From: an uncultured Oscillospiraceae bacterium
GTDB lineage: Bacteria; Bacillota; Clostridia; Oscillospirales; Oscillospiraceae
Length of the DNA stretch: 11,483 nt
Direction of reading: 5' to 3'
NCBI GenBank assembly: GCA_934659415.1
Contig: CAKUHW010000009.1
Location: 1-11,483, forward strand
Part shown: positions 1-7,107 of the stretch, piece by piece
Numbering within the stretch: position 1 is the first letter of the stretch
How the letters are laid out: the number at the start of each line of letters is the position of its first letter
The notes under the pieces: model-generated
What the model was told of the DNA's origin: nothing
Seen by the model: the letters and a program-made list of their open reading frames with translations, nothing else
Databases searched by the model: none
Position numbers and translations under genes: made by a program

Positions 1-32
1 GTCTGCCGGAGGCTGCCTCCCTCCCGGAGCGT

Positions 33-1043
33 TCAGATCCAGGAGGTCTCGCTCTCCAGCTCGCCCTTTCGCTCACGGCTCATGAGCTCTTTGAGCACCC
101 TGCGGGGATCCTCTCCCTCGTAGAGGACCCGATAGGCCCCCGCGGTAATGGGCATCTCCACTCCGGTGCGCTCCGCCAGTTCCATGGCGCTGGCTGCGGC
201 ATAGTACCCCTCCACCACTGCGCCGTTCAGTTCGTCCATGGCCTGTTGGATGGTACGGCCCTGTCCCAGCAGAATGCCCGCCCGGCGATTGCGGGAGTGC
301 ATGGAGCAGCAGGTCACGATCAGGTCCCCCACCCCGGTGAGCCCCGCAAAGGTCTCCTTGCGGGCGCCCAGGGCCACGCCCAGCCGGGCGATCTCCGTCA
401 GGCCGCGGGTCATGAGCATTGCCTTGGTGTTGTCCCCCAGCTCCATTCCGTCGCAGCAGCCTGCGCACAGGGCGATCACATTTTTCAGCGCTGCGCCGAT
501 CTCCACGCCGACAATGTCCGGCGAGGTATAGATGCGCAGGCGTTCGTTCATAAACAGGTCCTGCGCCAGCTCTGCGGCAGCCCGGCTCGCGGAGGCCACC
601 ACCACTGCGGTGGGCACATTCCGGCCGACCTCTTCCGCGTGGGACGGTCCGGAGAGCACTACCACCGGCCATCCCTCGCCCAGCTCCTGTTCCACCACCT
701 GGTGCAGCAAAAGTGCGGTGTCCTTTTCAATGCCCTTGGACACCAGGACCACGGGCGTCCCCGGGTCCAGCTCCGACCGCAGGCGGCGGGCGGTGGCGCG
801 CACCGCGAAGGACGGCGTGGCCAGCACCACCAGGGCGCAGCCCTTCACGCATGCAAGCTCGCATGTCAGCTCCATCCTCTCCGGAATAGGGACGCCCCGC
901 AGCATGGGGTTCTCTCCGCGGGCCAGAATCTCCGCCCGCTCCCGCTCGGTATAGCTCCAGAGGGACACCTCGTGCCCGTTCTCCAGCAGCACCATCGCCA
1001 GAGCCGTGCCCCAGGCGCCGCTTCCGATCACCGCTGTTTTCAT
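33..1043 (-). CDS. gpsA: Glycerol-3-phosphate dehydrogenase [NAD(P)+]
   Basis: A cytosolic enzyme that reduces dihydroxyacetone phosphate to sn-glycerol-3-phosphate, the backbone for phospholipid synthesis. The 336 residues are the usual length for the family. The N-terminal Rossmann nucleotide-binding loop GSGAWG is at residues 7-12, followed by a second conserved patch VSKGIEK (102-108, with Lys103) and SGPSHAEEV (131-139). The C-terminal helical domain has the catalytic lysine in GAALKNV (Lys187) and the substrate-binding segment SRNRRAG (250-256). The start ATG overlaps the plsY stop as ATGA, and a GGGGAGGA-type site lies 9 nt upstream (1053-1060). It is the third gene of der-plsY-gpsA, so its product feeds the neighbouring acyltransferase directly. 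The stop is 32 bases from the window edge and no terminator is visible, so the operon may continue further. Confidence 0.97.
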   Translation of the reverse strand: MKTAVIGSGAWGTALAMVLLENGHEVSLWSYTERERAEILARGENPMLRGVPIPERMELTCELACVKGCALVVLATPSFAVRATARRLRSELDPGTPVVLVSKGIEKDTALLLHQVVEQELGEGWPVVVLSGPSHAEEVGRNVPTAVVVASASRAAAELAQDLFMNERLRIYTSPDIVGVEIGAALKNVIALCAGCCDGMELGDNTKAMLMTRGLTEIARLGVALGARKETFAGLTGVGDLIVTCCSMHSRNRRAGILLGQGRTIQQAMDELNGAVVEGYYAAASAMELAERTGVEMPITAGAYRVLYEGEDPRRVLKELMSRERKGELESETSWI

Positions 1044-1852
1044 ACTTCTCCATCCTCCCCAGAATGGCCGGCCTCCTCAGCGGCGGGGCTCCCCTCTGCG
1101 GCGGGGGGCTCAGGCTCTGCTGCCGCGTCCGCTTTTGCCTCCTGCGCCTGCGCCGCCGCAGAATCCGGGGGCGCGGCCTTTCCCTTCTTAAAGGTGAACT
1201 TGGATTCCTGTCCCTTGATCAGTCGGGCAATATTTCCCCGGTGTTTGAGAATGATAAGTCCTCCCATAACGGCAGCCAGCACCGTGACCGGCAGGGACCG
1301 GTACAGGATCCAGCTTCCGATGGGAAACAGCAGCCCCGCCGCACAGGAACCCAGGGACACATATCGGGTGGCCACCGCCAGGATCAGAAAGGCGCCCCAG
1401 ACCAGGAGGGCCAGCCGCCAGTCTATCAAAATCGCGATGGTACCGCCGGAGAGCACGCCCTTTCCGCCGCGAAAGCCATACATGCAGGGGAACATATGCC
1501 CCAGCATGCAGAACATCCCACCCCAGTACTTTCCGAACAGGGTCAGGTCCGGCGCAAGGTAGCGAAAGATGAAAGCCGCCAGCAGCACAGAGATCACCGC
1601 CTTGGCCACGTCGATGAAAATGACCAGCAGGGACAGCGCCCCACCGTGGATCCGGCAGAAGTTGGTCAGGCCCCCGTTTCCGCTGCCATGGGCGCGGATA
1701 TCATCCTTCAGAATGCCCCGGGAGATCATCACCGCGCCGTTGCAGCAGCCGAGAAAATAGCCCACCACGGCGATTCCCGCCAGGGCCAGAGCCAGCCAGC
1801 CCGACGTCACGCTCTCCCCTGCCATCAGCGGGCTGAGCAAAGTATACAGCAT
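1040..1852 (-). CDS. plsY: Acyl-phosphate:glycerol-3-phosphate acyltransferase PlsY
   Basis: An integral membrane enzyme that transfers an acyl group from acyl-phosphate to glycerol-3-phosphate, making lysophosphatidic acid. Several hydrophobic segments (roughly residues 18-45, 72-98, 110-122, 135-162, 165-183, 188-203) fit the multi-pass PlsY fold. The three family motifs are visible: GSGNGGLTN (56-64), GHMFPCMYGFRGGKG (118-132) and KHRGNIARLIKGQESK (203-218). Motif 1 differs from the common GSGNPGATN form as I recall it. At 270 residues it is longer than typical (about 200). The excess is a charged Ala/Pro/Glu-rich tail from about residue 223 to the end, which looks disordered. The start is 4 bp from the der stop, and its AAGGAGGA site (1861-1868) lies inside the end of der. 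Its substrate is the product of gpsA next door. Confidence 0.95.
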   Translation of the reverse strand: MLYTLLSPLMAGESVTSGWLALALAGIAVVGYFLGCCNGAVMISRGILKDDIRAHGSGNGGLTNFCRIHGGALSLLVIFIDVAKAVISVLLAAFIFRYLAPDLTLFGKYWGGMFCMLGHMFPCMYGFRGGKGVLSGGTIAILIDWRLALLVWGAFLILAVATRYVSLGSCAAGLLFPIGSWILYRSLPVTVLAAVMGGLIILKHRGNIARLIKGQESKFTFKKGKAAPPDSAAAQAQEAKADAAAEPEPPAAEGSPAAEEAGHSGEDGEV

Positions 1853-1856
1853 GGTC

Positions 1857-3185
1857 TTACTCCTCCTTGTCGCCCTTCTGGCGGATGGTGATGCGCACAG
1901 GCGTGCCCGTCAGGGCGAAGGTGCTGCGGATCTGATTTTCCAGATACCGCTGATAGGAAAAATGAAACAGCTTGGCATCGTTGCAGAAGATGACGAAGTG
2001 GGGCGGCTTCACACCGATCTGCGTCATATAGTAGATCTTCAGCCGGCGTCCCTTGTCCGTGGGCGGCTGGACCCTGGCCTGGGCATCCGCCAGCACCTGG
2101 TTGAGCACCCCGGTTGGGATACGCAGCGCCGCCTGGTTGACCACCGCCTGGATAAGGGCAAAAAGCCTGTTCACCCGCTGTCCGGTGAGGGCCGAAATGA
2201 AGATGACCGGGGCGTAGGTCATGTAGGACAGATCCCTGCGGACCTCCTCTTCCATGCGCTTCATGGTCTTGTCGTCCTTCTCCACTGCGTCCCACTTGTT
2301 CACTGCGATGATGCAGGCCTTCCCCGCCTCATGGGCCATTCCGGCCACCTTAGTGTCCTGCTCGGTGACCCCCTCGTTGGCGTCGATGAGAATGAGACAC
2401 ACATCGCTGCGCTCTATGGCCATGGCCGCCCGGAGCACGGAGAACTTCTCCACCCGGTCGTCCACCTTGGACTTTTTGCGCATTCCTGCGGTGTCGATGA
2501 TCAGGTACTTGCCCGTCTCATTCTCCAGATAGCTGTCCACCGCATCCCGGGTCGTGCCCGCCACGTCGGACACGATCACCCGCTCCTCCCCCAGCAGCCG
2601 GTTCGTCAGAGAGGACTTGCCCACATTGGGCTTGCCAATGATGGCCACCTTGACCACCTCATCGTCCTCCTCTTCCTCCGTCTCCGGAGGGAAGTAGGCA
2701 AAGCAGGCGTCCAGCAGATCCCCGGTCCCATGGCCATGAACGGCGGAAATGGGATAGGGGTCGCCAAGGCCAAGGTTATAGAACTCGTAGATGTCCGGGT
2801 CGGTGTGCCCGGTGGAGTCCATCTTGTTGATCGCCAGCACCACCGGCTTGCGGGAGCGCTGGAGCATCCCGGCCACCTCCTGGTCGGCCGCCGTCATGCC
2901 CGTGCGGATATCGCACACAAAAATGATCACATCAGCCGCAGCGATGGCGATCTCTGCCTGCTCTCGCATAAAGGCCAGAATCTGATCGTCTGTCCCCGGC
3001 TCGATTCCGCCGGTATCCACCAGGTCAAAGGTGCGGCTGCGCCACTCCGCCTGAGCATAGAGCCGGTCACGGGTGACGCCCGGCGTATCCTCCACGATGG
3101 AAAGGCGCTTTCCCGTGAGCTTGTTGAACAGCATCGACTTGCCCACATTCGGCCTTCCTACGATGGCCACCAAAGGTCTCGGCAT
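1857..3185 (-). CDS. der: Ribosome-assembly GTPase Der (EngA), double Era-like GTPase
   Basis: A GTPase that helps mature the 50S ribosomal subunit. The 442 residues carry two tandem GTPase domains and a C-terminal KH-like domain, the defining Der layout. In domain 1 the P-loop GRPNVGKS is at 10-17, DTPGVTRDR at 33-41, DTGG at 57-60 and NKMD at 120-123. A short acidic linker (about 168-176) leads to domain 2, with GKPNVGKS at 184-191, DTAG at 231-234 and NKWD at 297-300. The KH-like part starts near residue 355. The frame stays open upstream for 67 more codons, but that stretch resembles no Der sequence. The chosen ATG has GGAGGG 8 nt upstream (3194-3199) and begins directly with the family's MPRPLVAIVGRPNVGKS. 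It is the first gene of the der-plsY-gpsA operon. Confidence 0.97.
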   Translation of the reverse strand: MPRPLVAIVGRPNVGKSMLFNKLTGKRLSIVEDTPGVTRDRLYAQAEWRSRTFDLVDTGGIEPGTDDQILAFMREQAEIAIAAADVIIFVCDIRTGMTAADQEVAGMLQRSRKPVVLAINKMDSTGHTDPDIYEFYNLGLGDPYPISAVHGHGTGDLLDACFAYFPPETEEEEDDEVVKVAIIGKPNVGKSSLTNRLLGEERVIVSDVAGTTRDAVDSYLENETGKYLIIDTAGMRKKSKVDDRVEKFSVLRAAMAIERSDVCLILIDANEGVTEQDTKVAGMAHEAGKACIIAVNKWDAVEKDDKTMKRMEEEVRRDLSYMTYAPVIFISALTGQRVNRLFALIQAVVNQAALRIPTGVLNQVLADAQARVQPPTDKGRRLKIYYMTQIGVKPPHFVIFCNDAKLFHFSYQRYLENQIRSTFALTGTPVRITIRQKGDKEE

Positions 3186-3237
3186 ATCAATATCCCTCCA
3201 GAACAGGGCGCCCGCAGGCTCCCTTGTAAAAATCGTT

Positions 3238-3246
3238 ATGATACCA
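3238..3246 (-). promoter_or_regulatory. Candidate extended -10 promoter for der-plsY-gpsA
   Basis: Read on the minus strand this is TGGTATCAT, matching the extended -10 form TGnTATAAT with one mismatch. No good -35 is present at 16-18 nt, which is tolerable for an extended -10. Transcription would start near 3231, leaving a leader of about 46 nt before the der start codon. The TGGTA part belongs to the inverted repeat at 3242-3262 and the rest is outside it, so the element boundary runs through the promoter. This is inference from sequence only. Confidence 0.4.
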
Positions 3247-3519
3247 TCGATAGACAAGGGCAGACATGGTTTTGACGGGCAGAAATGCGCCCGTACTTTG
3301 TCAAGGCCCTTGGCAATACGGCAAAGTATTCCCTGCGGGTCTTTCCTTGTCCGGACACATTTCTGCTCCGGCAAAACTGCCTGCACCTGACAGCGATGGA
3401 TGTTCGAGTGATTTTTGATTTTTGAGCCGCCGGTGGGCTGACGCCCACCAAGGCGAACGGGGCAAAAAGCGCCGAAAAGACACGCTGTCAGGCGTGTTTG
3501 CCCTTGTCAATCGATGGTA
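3242..3519. repeat. Hairpin-rich non-coding element with 21-bp terminal inverted repeats (MITE-like)
   Basis: The ends 3242-3262 and 3499-3519 are reverse complements over 21 bp with a single mismatch in the middle. The outermost base pairs are TA, so the element can be read as 3244-3517 flanked by a TA duplication, as mariner/IS630-type elements leave. Inside are several smaller perfect stems: 3275-3280 with 3289-3294 (within an outer pair 3272-3276/3300-3304), 3432-3438 with 3443-3449, and 3480-3485 with 3492-3497. A tandem ATTTTTG repeat lies near 3410-3424. No convincing ORF lies within. It fills most of the gap between der and the divergent catabolic operon. The inverted repeat is directly visible; its identity as a mobile element is inference. 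A large regulatory structure or structured leader is the alternative. Confidence 0.6.
3432..3449. repeat. Perfect GC-rich hairpin inside the intergenic element
   Basis: GGTGGGC and GCCCACC form a perfect 7-bp stem around a TGAC loop. No T-run follows on either strand (the T-rich stretch precedes it on the plus strand), so it is unlikely to be an intrinsic terminator. It is better read as part of the repeat element, and may be an interspersed palindrome found elsewhere in this genome. Confidence 0.55.
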
Positions 3520-3535
3520 AACACAGCGTAGTAAC

Positions 3536-3541
3536 AAGGAG
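3536..3541 (+). promoter_or_regulatory. Ribosome binding site deciding the start of the first operon gene
   Basis: AAGGAG lies 8 nt before the ATG at 3550. The in-frame GTG at 3541 overlaps this site and has none of its own, so 3550 is taken as the start. I found no convincing plus-strand promoter between 3186 and 3549. The best candidate is a weak TTGACG (3272-3277) with TACTTT (3294-3299), spacing 16. Confidence 0.7.
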
Positions 3542-3549
3542 TGATTTTT

Positions 3550-4452
3550 ATGTTGGATCGTTCTATTCTGAACGGCGTTTACGACCTGCACATCCATACC
3601 GGCCCCTCCGTGGCCAAGCGCCTGCTGGACGCCGGCGAGATGATGAAGAACGCCCAGGCCGCCGGCTATAAGGGCTACCTGGTCAAGGACCACTACGCCC
3701 CCTCCGCCCACGGCTGCAATATCGTGGAGCACAACATCGGCGACGGCTCCTGCCGCTGCTACAGCTCCATCGTTCTGAACAACTGCGTGGGCGGCCTGAA
3801 CGTTCTGGCGCTGGACGTGGCCTACAACATGGGCACCCGCGTGGTGTATATGCCCACCGTGTCCTCCCTGCTCCACATTGAGGATCACAAGGGCCGCAAG
3901 TTCCTGGGCTCCGGCAACATGACCACCACCGATCTGGAAAAGCCCATCTACCTGCTGGACGGCGACGGGAAGATCATTCCCGAGTGCGTGGAGATTCTGA
4001 AATACATCGCGGAGAAGCAGGACCTGGTGCTGTGCACCGGCCATGTGTCCTGGCAGGAGATCGACGCGCTGATCCCCACCGCCCTGGAGCTGGGCGTGAA
4101 GCGCATCGTGGTCAATCATCCCAACTTCACCATCATGGCCCCCCACGACGTGGTGGCCCGCTGGTCCAAGTGGGGCGCGTGGATCGAGATGACCGCCTGC
4201 GAGTTCGGCGCCGTGGTGTTTGACAACGACAACAAATTCAGCCCCATCGCCCTGTTCAACCAGTACGAGGCCGCCGGCGTGGACATGGAGCAGTGCTTCA
4301 TCACCACCGACTTCGGCCAGTCCATCTCCCCCGAGCCGGTGGAGGGCATGTTCAAGTTCCTGAACCTGATCCACGACCAGCTGGGCTACGGCACCGACGT
4401 GCTGGACCGCATGACCAAGACCATCCCCGCCTACCTGATGAGCGCGGAGTGA
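3550..4452 (+). CDS. DUF6282-type metal-dependent hydrolase (amidohydrolase-like TIM barrel)
   Basis: A 300-residue protein of a poorly characterised hydrolase family. It shows the ligand order of the amidohydrolase superfamily: HxH near the N-terminus in DLHIHTGPS (His14, His16), a KDHY segment (Lys46-Asp47-His48), His165 in CTGHVS, His190 in VVNHPNF and Asp254 in TTDFGQ near the last strand. This fits a one- or two-metal barrel that hydrolyses a lactone, amide or similar bond. There is no signal peptide, so it should be cytosolic. It heads the catabolic operon, 40 bp before the cupin gene. The body uses almost only GCC/CTG/AAC/AAG-type codons, which suggests strong expression. The family name comes from motif recall and was not searched. 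The reaction is unknown; opening a cyclic sugar-derived intermediate is a guess from the neighbours. Confidence 0.8.
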   Translation: MLDRSILNGVYDLHIHTGPSVAKRLLDAGEMMKNAQAAGYKGYLVKDHYAPSAHGCNIVEHNIGDGSCRCYSSIVLNNCVGGLNVLALDVAYNMGTRVVYMPTVSSLLHIEDHKGRKFLGSGNMTTTDLEKPIYLLDGDGKIIPECVEILKYIAEKQDLVLCTGHVSWQEIDALIPTALELGVKRIVVNHPNFTIMAPHDVVARWSKWGAWIEMTACEFGAVVFDNDNKFSPIALFNQYEAAGVDMEQCFITTDFGQSISPEPVEGMFKFLNLIHDQLGYGTDVLDRMTKTIPAYLMSAE

Positions 4453-4492
4453 GCCCTTGCCCGACAACAATACAGAAAAGGAGTCTTTTATC

Positions 4493-4933
4493 ATGGACGA
4501 GAAGAACTATGAGCCTCAGAAGCCGATGATGTACGACATCAAGGAGCACGAGTTTGCCTGCGGCAAGCAGAACGGCCGCATCCAGTTCATCCAGATCTCC
4601 CCCAACGTGACCCTTCAGTACTGTGAGATCCGCCAGCCCCATGACGTGGGTCCCCACCGCCACGACTATGAGCAGATCATCTTCATCCCCCAGGGCGAGT
4701 GCGACTTCTGGGTGGACGGCGTGCCCTATGCCATGGACGCCGGCTGCTTCATGGTGGTGCCCCCCAACGCCGAGCACTATCTGGAGGCCAAGGGCAATAT
4801 GTTCGTGGTGGACTTCGACATCTTTACCCCCAAGCGCACCGACCGCGTGCAGAGCAAGCGCATCTGCGACCGCGGCCACAAGAACTGGGACAAGGCCATT
4901 ACCGATGAGATCGTGACCGAGGAGAGCAAGTAA
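4493..4933 (+). CDS. Small single-domain cupin protein
   Basis: A 146-residue cytosolic protein with one cupin (double-stranded beta-helix) domain. Motif 1 is GPHRHDYEQIIFIPQG (residues 53-68), giving likely metal ligands His55, His57 and Glu60 or Gln61. Motif 2 is GCFMVVPPNAEH (84-95) with His95. The C-terminal 35 residues are charged and lie outside the usual core. Small cupins of this kind act as sugar or keto-acid isomerases, mutarotases, lyases or dioxygenases, so the fold alone does not fix the reaction. The ATG at 4493 has AAGGAG at 4478-4483. An upstream TTG at 4457 in the same frame lacks a site and overlaps the spacer. The stop codon shares one base with the next start, implying translational coupling to the aldolase. 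Confidence 0.88.
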   Translation: MDEKNYEPQKPMMYDIKEHEFACGKQNGRIQFIQISPNVTLQYCEIRQPHDVGPHRHDYEQIIFIPQGECDFWVDGVPYAMDAGCFMVVPPNAEHYLEAKGNMFVVDFDIFTPKRTDRVQSKRICDRGHKNWDKAITDEIVTEESK

Positions 4934-5712
4934 TGAGCCGCGCCGATTCCCTGAAGGCCCGCATCCAGGCCGGCAAGCCGGTCTTCGGCACCTTTGTGAA
5001 GAATAACTGCCCCAATCTGGTGGAAATGCTGGGCTGGGCCGGGTTCGACTTTGCCATTCTGGACTGCGAGCACTCCAGCTACAGCTACGGCGAGCTGGAG
5101 AACATGATCCGCGCCTGCCAGCTGGCAGACATCGCCTCCATCCCCCGGGTTGCCTGCCCCGAGCCCTGGCAGGTGCACCACGGCCTGGAGAGCGGCTCCA
5201 CCGGCATCCAGATCCCCAGCATCACCTCCGTGGAGAACGCCGCCGCCTGCGCCCAGGAGACCGTGTTCTTCCCCGGCGGCACCCGCAGCCCCAACCCCGC
5301 CCTGCGGGCGGGCCAGTACGGCTGCTGGACCGGCGAGAAGAGCTATCTGGAGACGAAGAAGGAGAGCTCCCTCTGCGTGGTGCAGGTGGAGTCCATGGCC
5401 ATGGCCAACGCCGTTGAAGAGCTGTGCAGAATCCCGCAGATCGACGTGCTGTTCATCGGCCCCGGCGATCTGAGCATGTCCATGGGCAAGCCCGGCAAGC
5501 TCAATGACCCCGAGGTGGTGGCCGTCATCGAAGACGTGATCCGCCGCGGCCTGGCCGGCGGCAAGGCCATGGGTATGCTGTGCGGCAACCCCGAAGCCGT
5601 GAAAAAGTACATCGACCTGGGCTGCACCTATATCGCCTATTCCAGCGACAGCGGCATGATCGCCAACGCCTTCAAGGCGATCAACCGGGATGTGTTCAGC
5701 CCCTACCGCTGA
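4933..5712 (+). CDS. HpcH/HpaI-family class II aldolase
   Basis: A 259-residue TIM-barrel aldolase, close in length to HpaI and RhmA. Family enzymes use a divalent metal to cleave 4-hydroxy-2-keto acids to pyruvate (or a related keto acid) and an aldehyde. Residues matching the known active site are His47 in LDCEHSSY (catalytic base), Arg72 in IPRVACP, Gln151 and Glu153 in VVQVES, and Asp179 in IGPGDLS; Glu153 and Asp179 would bind the metal. The FPGGTRS segment (113-119) matches the family's substrate loop. GAGGAG (4919-4924) lies 8 nt before the ATG, which overlaps the cupin stop by one base. In this operon it is the likely carbon-carbon cleaving step before the CoA chemistry. The specific hydroxy-keto acid cannot be read from the sequence. 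Confidence 0.93.
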   Translation: MSRADSLKARIQAGKPVFGTFVKNNCPNLVEMLGWAGFDFAILDCEHSSYSYGELENMIRACQLADIASIPRVACPEPWQVHHGLESGSTGIQIPSITSVENAAACAQETVFFPGGTRSPNPALRAGQYGCWTGEKSYLETKKESSLCVVQVESMAMANAVEELCRIPQIDVLFIGPGDLSMSMGKPGKLNDPEVVAVIEDVIRRGLAGGKAMGMLCGNPEAVKKYIDLGCTYIAYSSDSGMIANAFKAINRDVFSPYR

Positions 5713-5724
5713 GAAGGGGCGTCT

Positions 5725-6432
5725 ATGAGCAAGCTTTCTCACAACAAGCTGGCCACCCGGGAGCAGGTGCTGGAGCGCTTTCACAGCGGCATGACCCTGC
5801 TCTCCGGCGGCTTCGGCTCCGCCGGGTATCCCACGCAGCTGTACGAATGGCTCTACGCCAGCGGCTGCACGGACCTGGACATCATCACCTCCGGCGTGGC
5901 TCCCCCGGACAAGCCCTTTCAGCTGGGCTTTGCCGGGCTGCTGCGCGACCACCGCATCCGCAGCCTGACCCTCACCCACGCCGCCAACAATCCGGAGGTG
6001 GGCCGCCAGAAGGCGGAGGGGACCCTGCGGGTGGAGGCGGTGCCCCAGGGGACCTTTGTGGAGCGCATCCGCGCCGGCGGCGCCGGACTGGGCGGCGTGC
6101 TCACTCCCACCGGCATCGGCACTCCCGTGGCCGAGGGCAAGCAGATTCTCCATCTCAACGGGAAGGACTACCTGCTGGAGCTGCCCATCCGGGCGGAGGT
6201 GGCCATCCTGCGGGCGGAGAAGGCGGACAAAATGGGCAACCTGATGTTCCGCCACACCAGCCGCAACTACAACACCGTCATGCCCATGGCCGCCGATGTG
6301 GTCATCGTGGAGGTGCCCGAGGAGGAGATCGTCGAGGTGGGCCGGATGGCCGACAACGAGGTCATGATCCCCGGCATCTTTGTGGACATGATCGTACCCA
6401 TCCCGAAGGGAGGGCAGTTCTTTGAGCGATAA
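5725..6432 (+). CDS. 3-oxoacid-type CoA-transferase, subunit A (AtoD/ScoA-like)
   Basis: The 235-residue alpha subunit of a family I CoA-transferase, which moves CoA between short acyl groups such as acetoacetate and a fatty or hydroxy acid. The N-terminal GGFGSAGYPTQL (28-39) matches the conserved CoA-binding loop. A Gly/Thr-rich segment GVLTPTGIGTPVAEGK (residues about 118-133) is also typical. Length and motifs fit the AtoD/ScoA branch rather than the longer glutaconate CoA-transferase subunit. AAGGGG (5714-5719) precedes the ATG by 5 nt, 12 bp after the aldolase stop. It overlaps the start of subunit B by 11 bp, so the two should be made in equal amounts. The acceptor acid is not determinable from sequence; acetoacetate is likely given the BKACE encoded downstream. 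Confidence 0.93.
   Translation: MSKLSHNKLATREQVLERFHSGMTLLSGGFGSAGYPTQLYEWLYASGCTDLDIITSGVAPPDKPFQLGFAGLLRDHRIRSLTLTHAANNPEVGRQKAEGTLRVEAVPQGTFVERIRAGGAGLGGVLTPTGIGTPVAEGKQILHLNGKDYLLELPIRAEVAILRAEKADKMGNLMFRHTSRNYNTVMPMAADVVIVEVPEEEIVEVGRMADNEVMIPGIFVDMIVPIPKGGQFFER
6406..6414 (+). promoter_or_regulatory. Strong ribosome binding site supporting a TTG start
   Basis: AAGGGAGGG lies 7 nt before the TTG at 6422, within the end of the subunit A gene. The next in-frame ATG (6440) has no site at a workable distance. The TTG is therefore preferred, giving an 11-bp overlap and probable coupled translation of the two CoA-transferase subunits. Confidence 0.65.
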
Positions 6433-7087
6433 GAATGCCATGCGCGAGTTCATCGCGCGCAATGTGGTGACCCTCCTGCATCCCGGCGACCTGGTCAATC
6501 TGGGCGCGGGGATCCCCTCCCACGCGGCCAACTACATCGGCGTGGACTCCGGAATGATGATTCAGACCGAGTGCGGCACCATCGGCGGCGGCCCCCTGGC
6601 CGAGCCGGGCAAGGAGGATTACACCCTCATCGCCCCGGACACCCGCCCCTCCACCCTGCTCTACGATGGGGTCTGCTTTGACAGCGCCATGTCCTTTACC
6701 ATGATCCGCGGCGGCCACCTGGATGTGACCGTTCTGGGCGCCATGGAGGTCGCGCAGAACGGGGATATGGCCAACTGGGAGGTCCCCGGTCAGGCTCTGA
6801 AGGGCATGGGCGGCGCCATGGATCTGTGCACCGGGGCCAAACGGGTCATCGTGGCCATGGAGCACTGCACCCGGGACGGAAAGCCCAAGCTGCTGGAGCG
6901 CTGCACCCTGCCGCTGACCTGCCAGGGGCAGGTCAACACCGTGGTCACGGAGCTGGCCATTCTCGATGTCACGCCCGACGGCTTTGTCCTGCGGGCGCTG
7001 GCCGACGGCGTCACCGCCGAAGAGGTGCAGGCCAAAACGGCGGCCCCCATTCTCATCCGGACCCCTGTGGCCCGGATGGCAGACTAA
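6422..7087 (+). CDS. 3-oxoacid-type CoA-transferase, subunit B (AtoA/ScoB-like)
   Basis: The 221-residue beta subunit, carrying the active site of the family I CoA-transferase. The catalytic glutamate that forms the glutamyl-CoA thioester is Glu50 in MIQTECGTIGGGP (46-58), equivalent to the SENGxLG motif of the family. The oxyanion-loop motif LGAGIP is at 27-32, and the GGHLDVTVLGAMEV segment (about 98-111) is also conserved. The usual residue after the glutamate is Asn; here it is Cys, a mild deviation. Translation starts at a TTG with a strong site (6406-6414), overlapping subunit A by 11 bp. With the BKACE encoded downstream, the heteromer could convert acetoacetate plus an acyl-CoA into acetoacetyl-CoA plus the free acid. 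Confidence 0.93.
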   Translation: MSDKNAMREFIARNVVTLLHPGDLVNLGAGIPSHAANYIGVDSGMMIQTECGTIGGGPLAEPGKEDYTLIAPDTRPSTLLYDGVCFDSAMSFTMIRGGHLDVTVLGAMEVAQNGDMANWEVPGQALKGMGGAMDLCTGAKRVIVAMEHCTRDGKPKLLERCTLPLTCQGQVNTVVTELAILDVTPDGFVLRALADGVTAEEVQAKTAAPILIRTPVARMAD

Positions 7088-7091
7088 ATCC

Positions 7092-7107
7092 CTGCCCGGC
7101 CGGGCAG
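7092..7107. repeat. 16-bp perfect palindrome in the gap after the CoA-transferase genes
   Basis: CTGCCCGG followed by CCGGGCAG is a perfect 16-bp palindrome, placed 4 bp after the subunit B stop and 6 bp before the next ribosome binding site. There is no T-run, so it is not an intrinsic terminator. It could stabilise the upstream mRNA, act as a processing point, or be a protein site. Confidence 0.5.

Noticed and set aside
8..20. Small inverted repeat after gpsA as a terminator
   Set aside because: GGAGGC/GCCTCC is separated by a single base and is not followed by a T-run on the minus strand. It may instead hold the ribosome binding site of a further gene beyond the window edge.
1851..3275. 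Long open frame opposite der (plus strand)
   Set aside because: It is a shadow frame of a clear double-GTPase gene in high-GC DNA. Its translation shows no family motif and is rich in His/Leu/Gly typical of antisense frames.
3186..3386. 67-codon N-terminal extension of Der
   Set aside because: The extension runs through the inverted repeat and a promoter candidate and has no Der similarity. The internal ATG has a strong ribosome binding site and the family N-terminus.
3432..3449. Hairpin as an intrinsic terminator
   Set aside because: No T-run follows the stem on either strand, and no gene ends towards it: both flanking operons read away from this gap.
3242..3519. Riboswitch leader for the catabolic operon
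   Set aside because: The closing helix would be 21 bp with no recognisable aptamer motif, and no terminator or sequestering stem lies next to the AAGGAG site. A repeat element explains it better, though structure is not excluded.
3541..3549. GTG start three codons earlier for the DUF6282 gene
   Set aside because: The GTG lies within the AAGGAG site itself, while the ATG at 3550 is 8 nt from it.
4777..6531. 584-codon open frame on the minus strand opposite the cupin, aldolase and CoA-transferase genes
   Set aside because: It spans several well-supported plus-strand genes, has low-complexity Gly/Ala/His content and shows no ribosome binding site logic. It is a GC-driven shadow.
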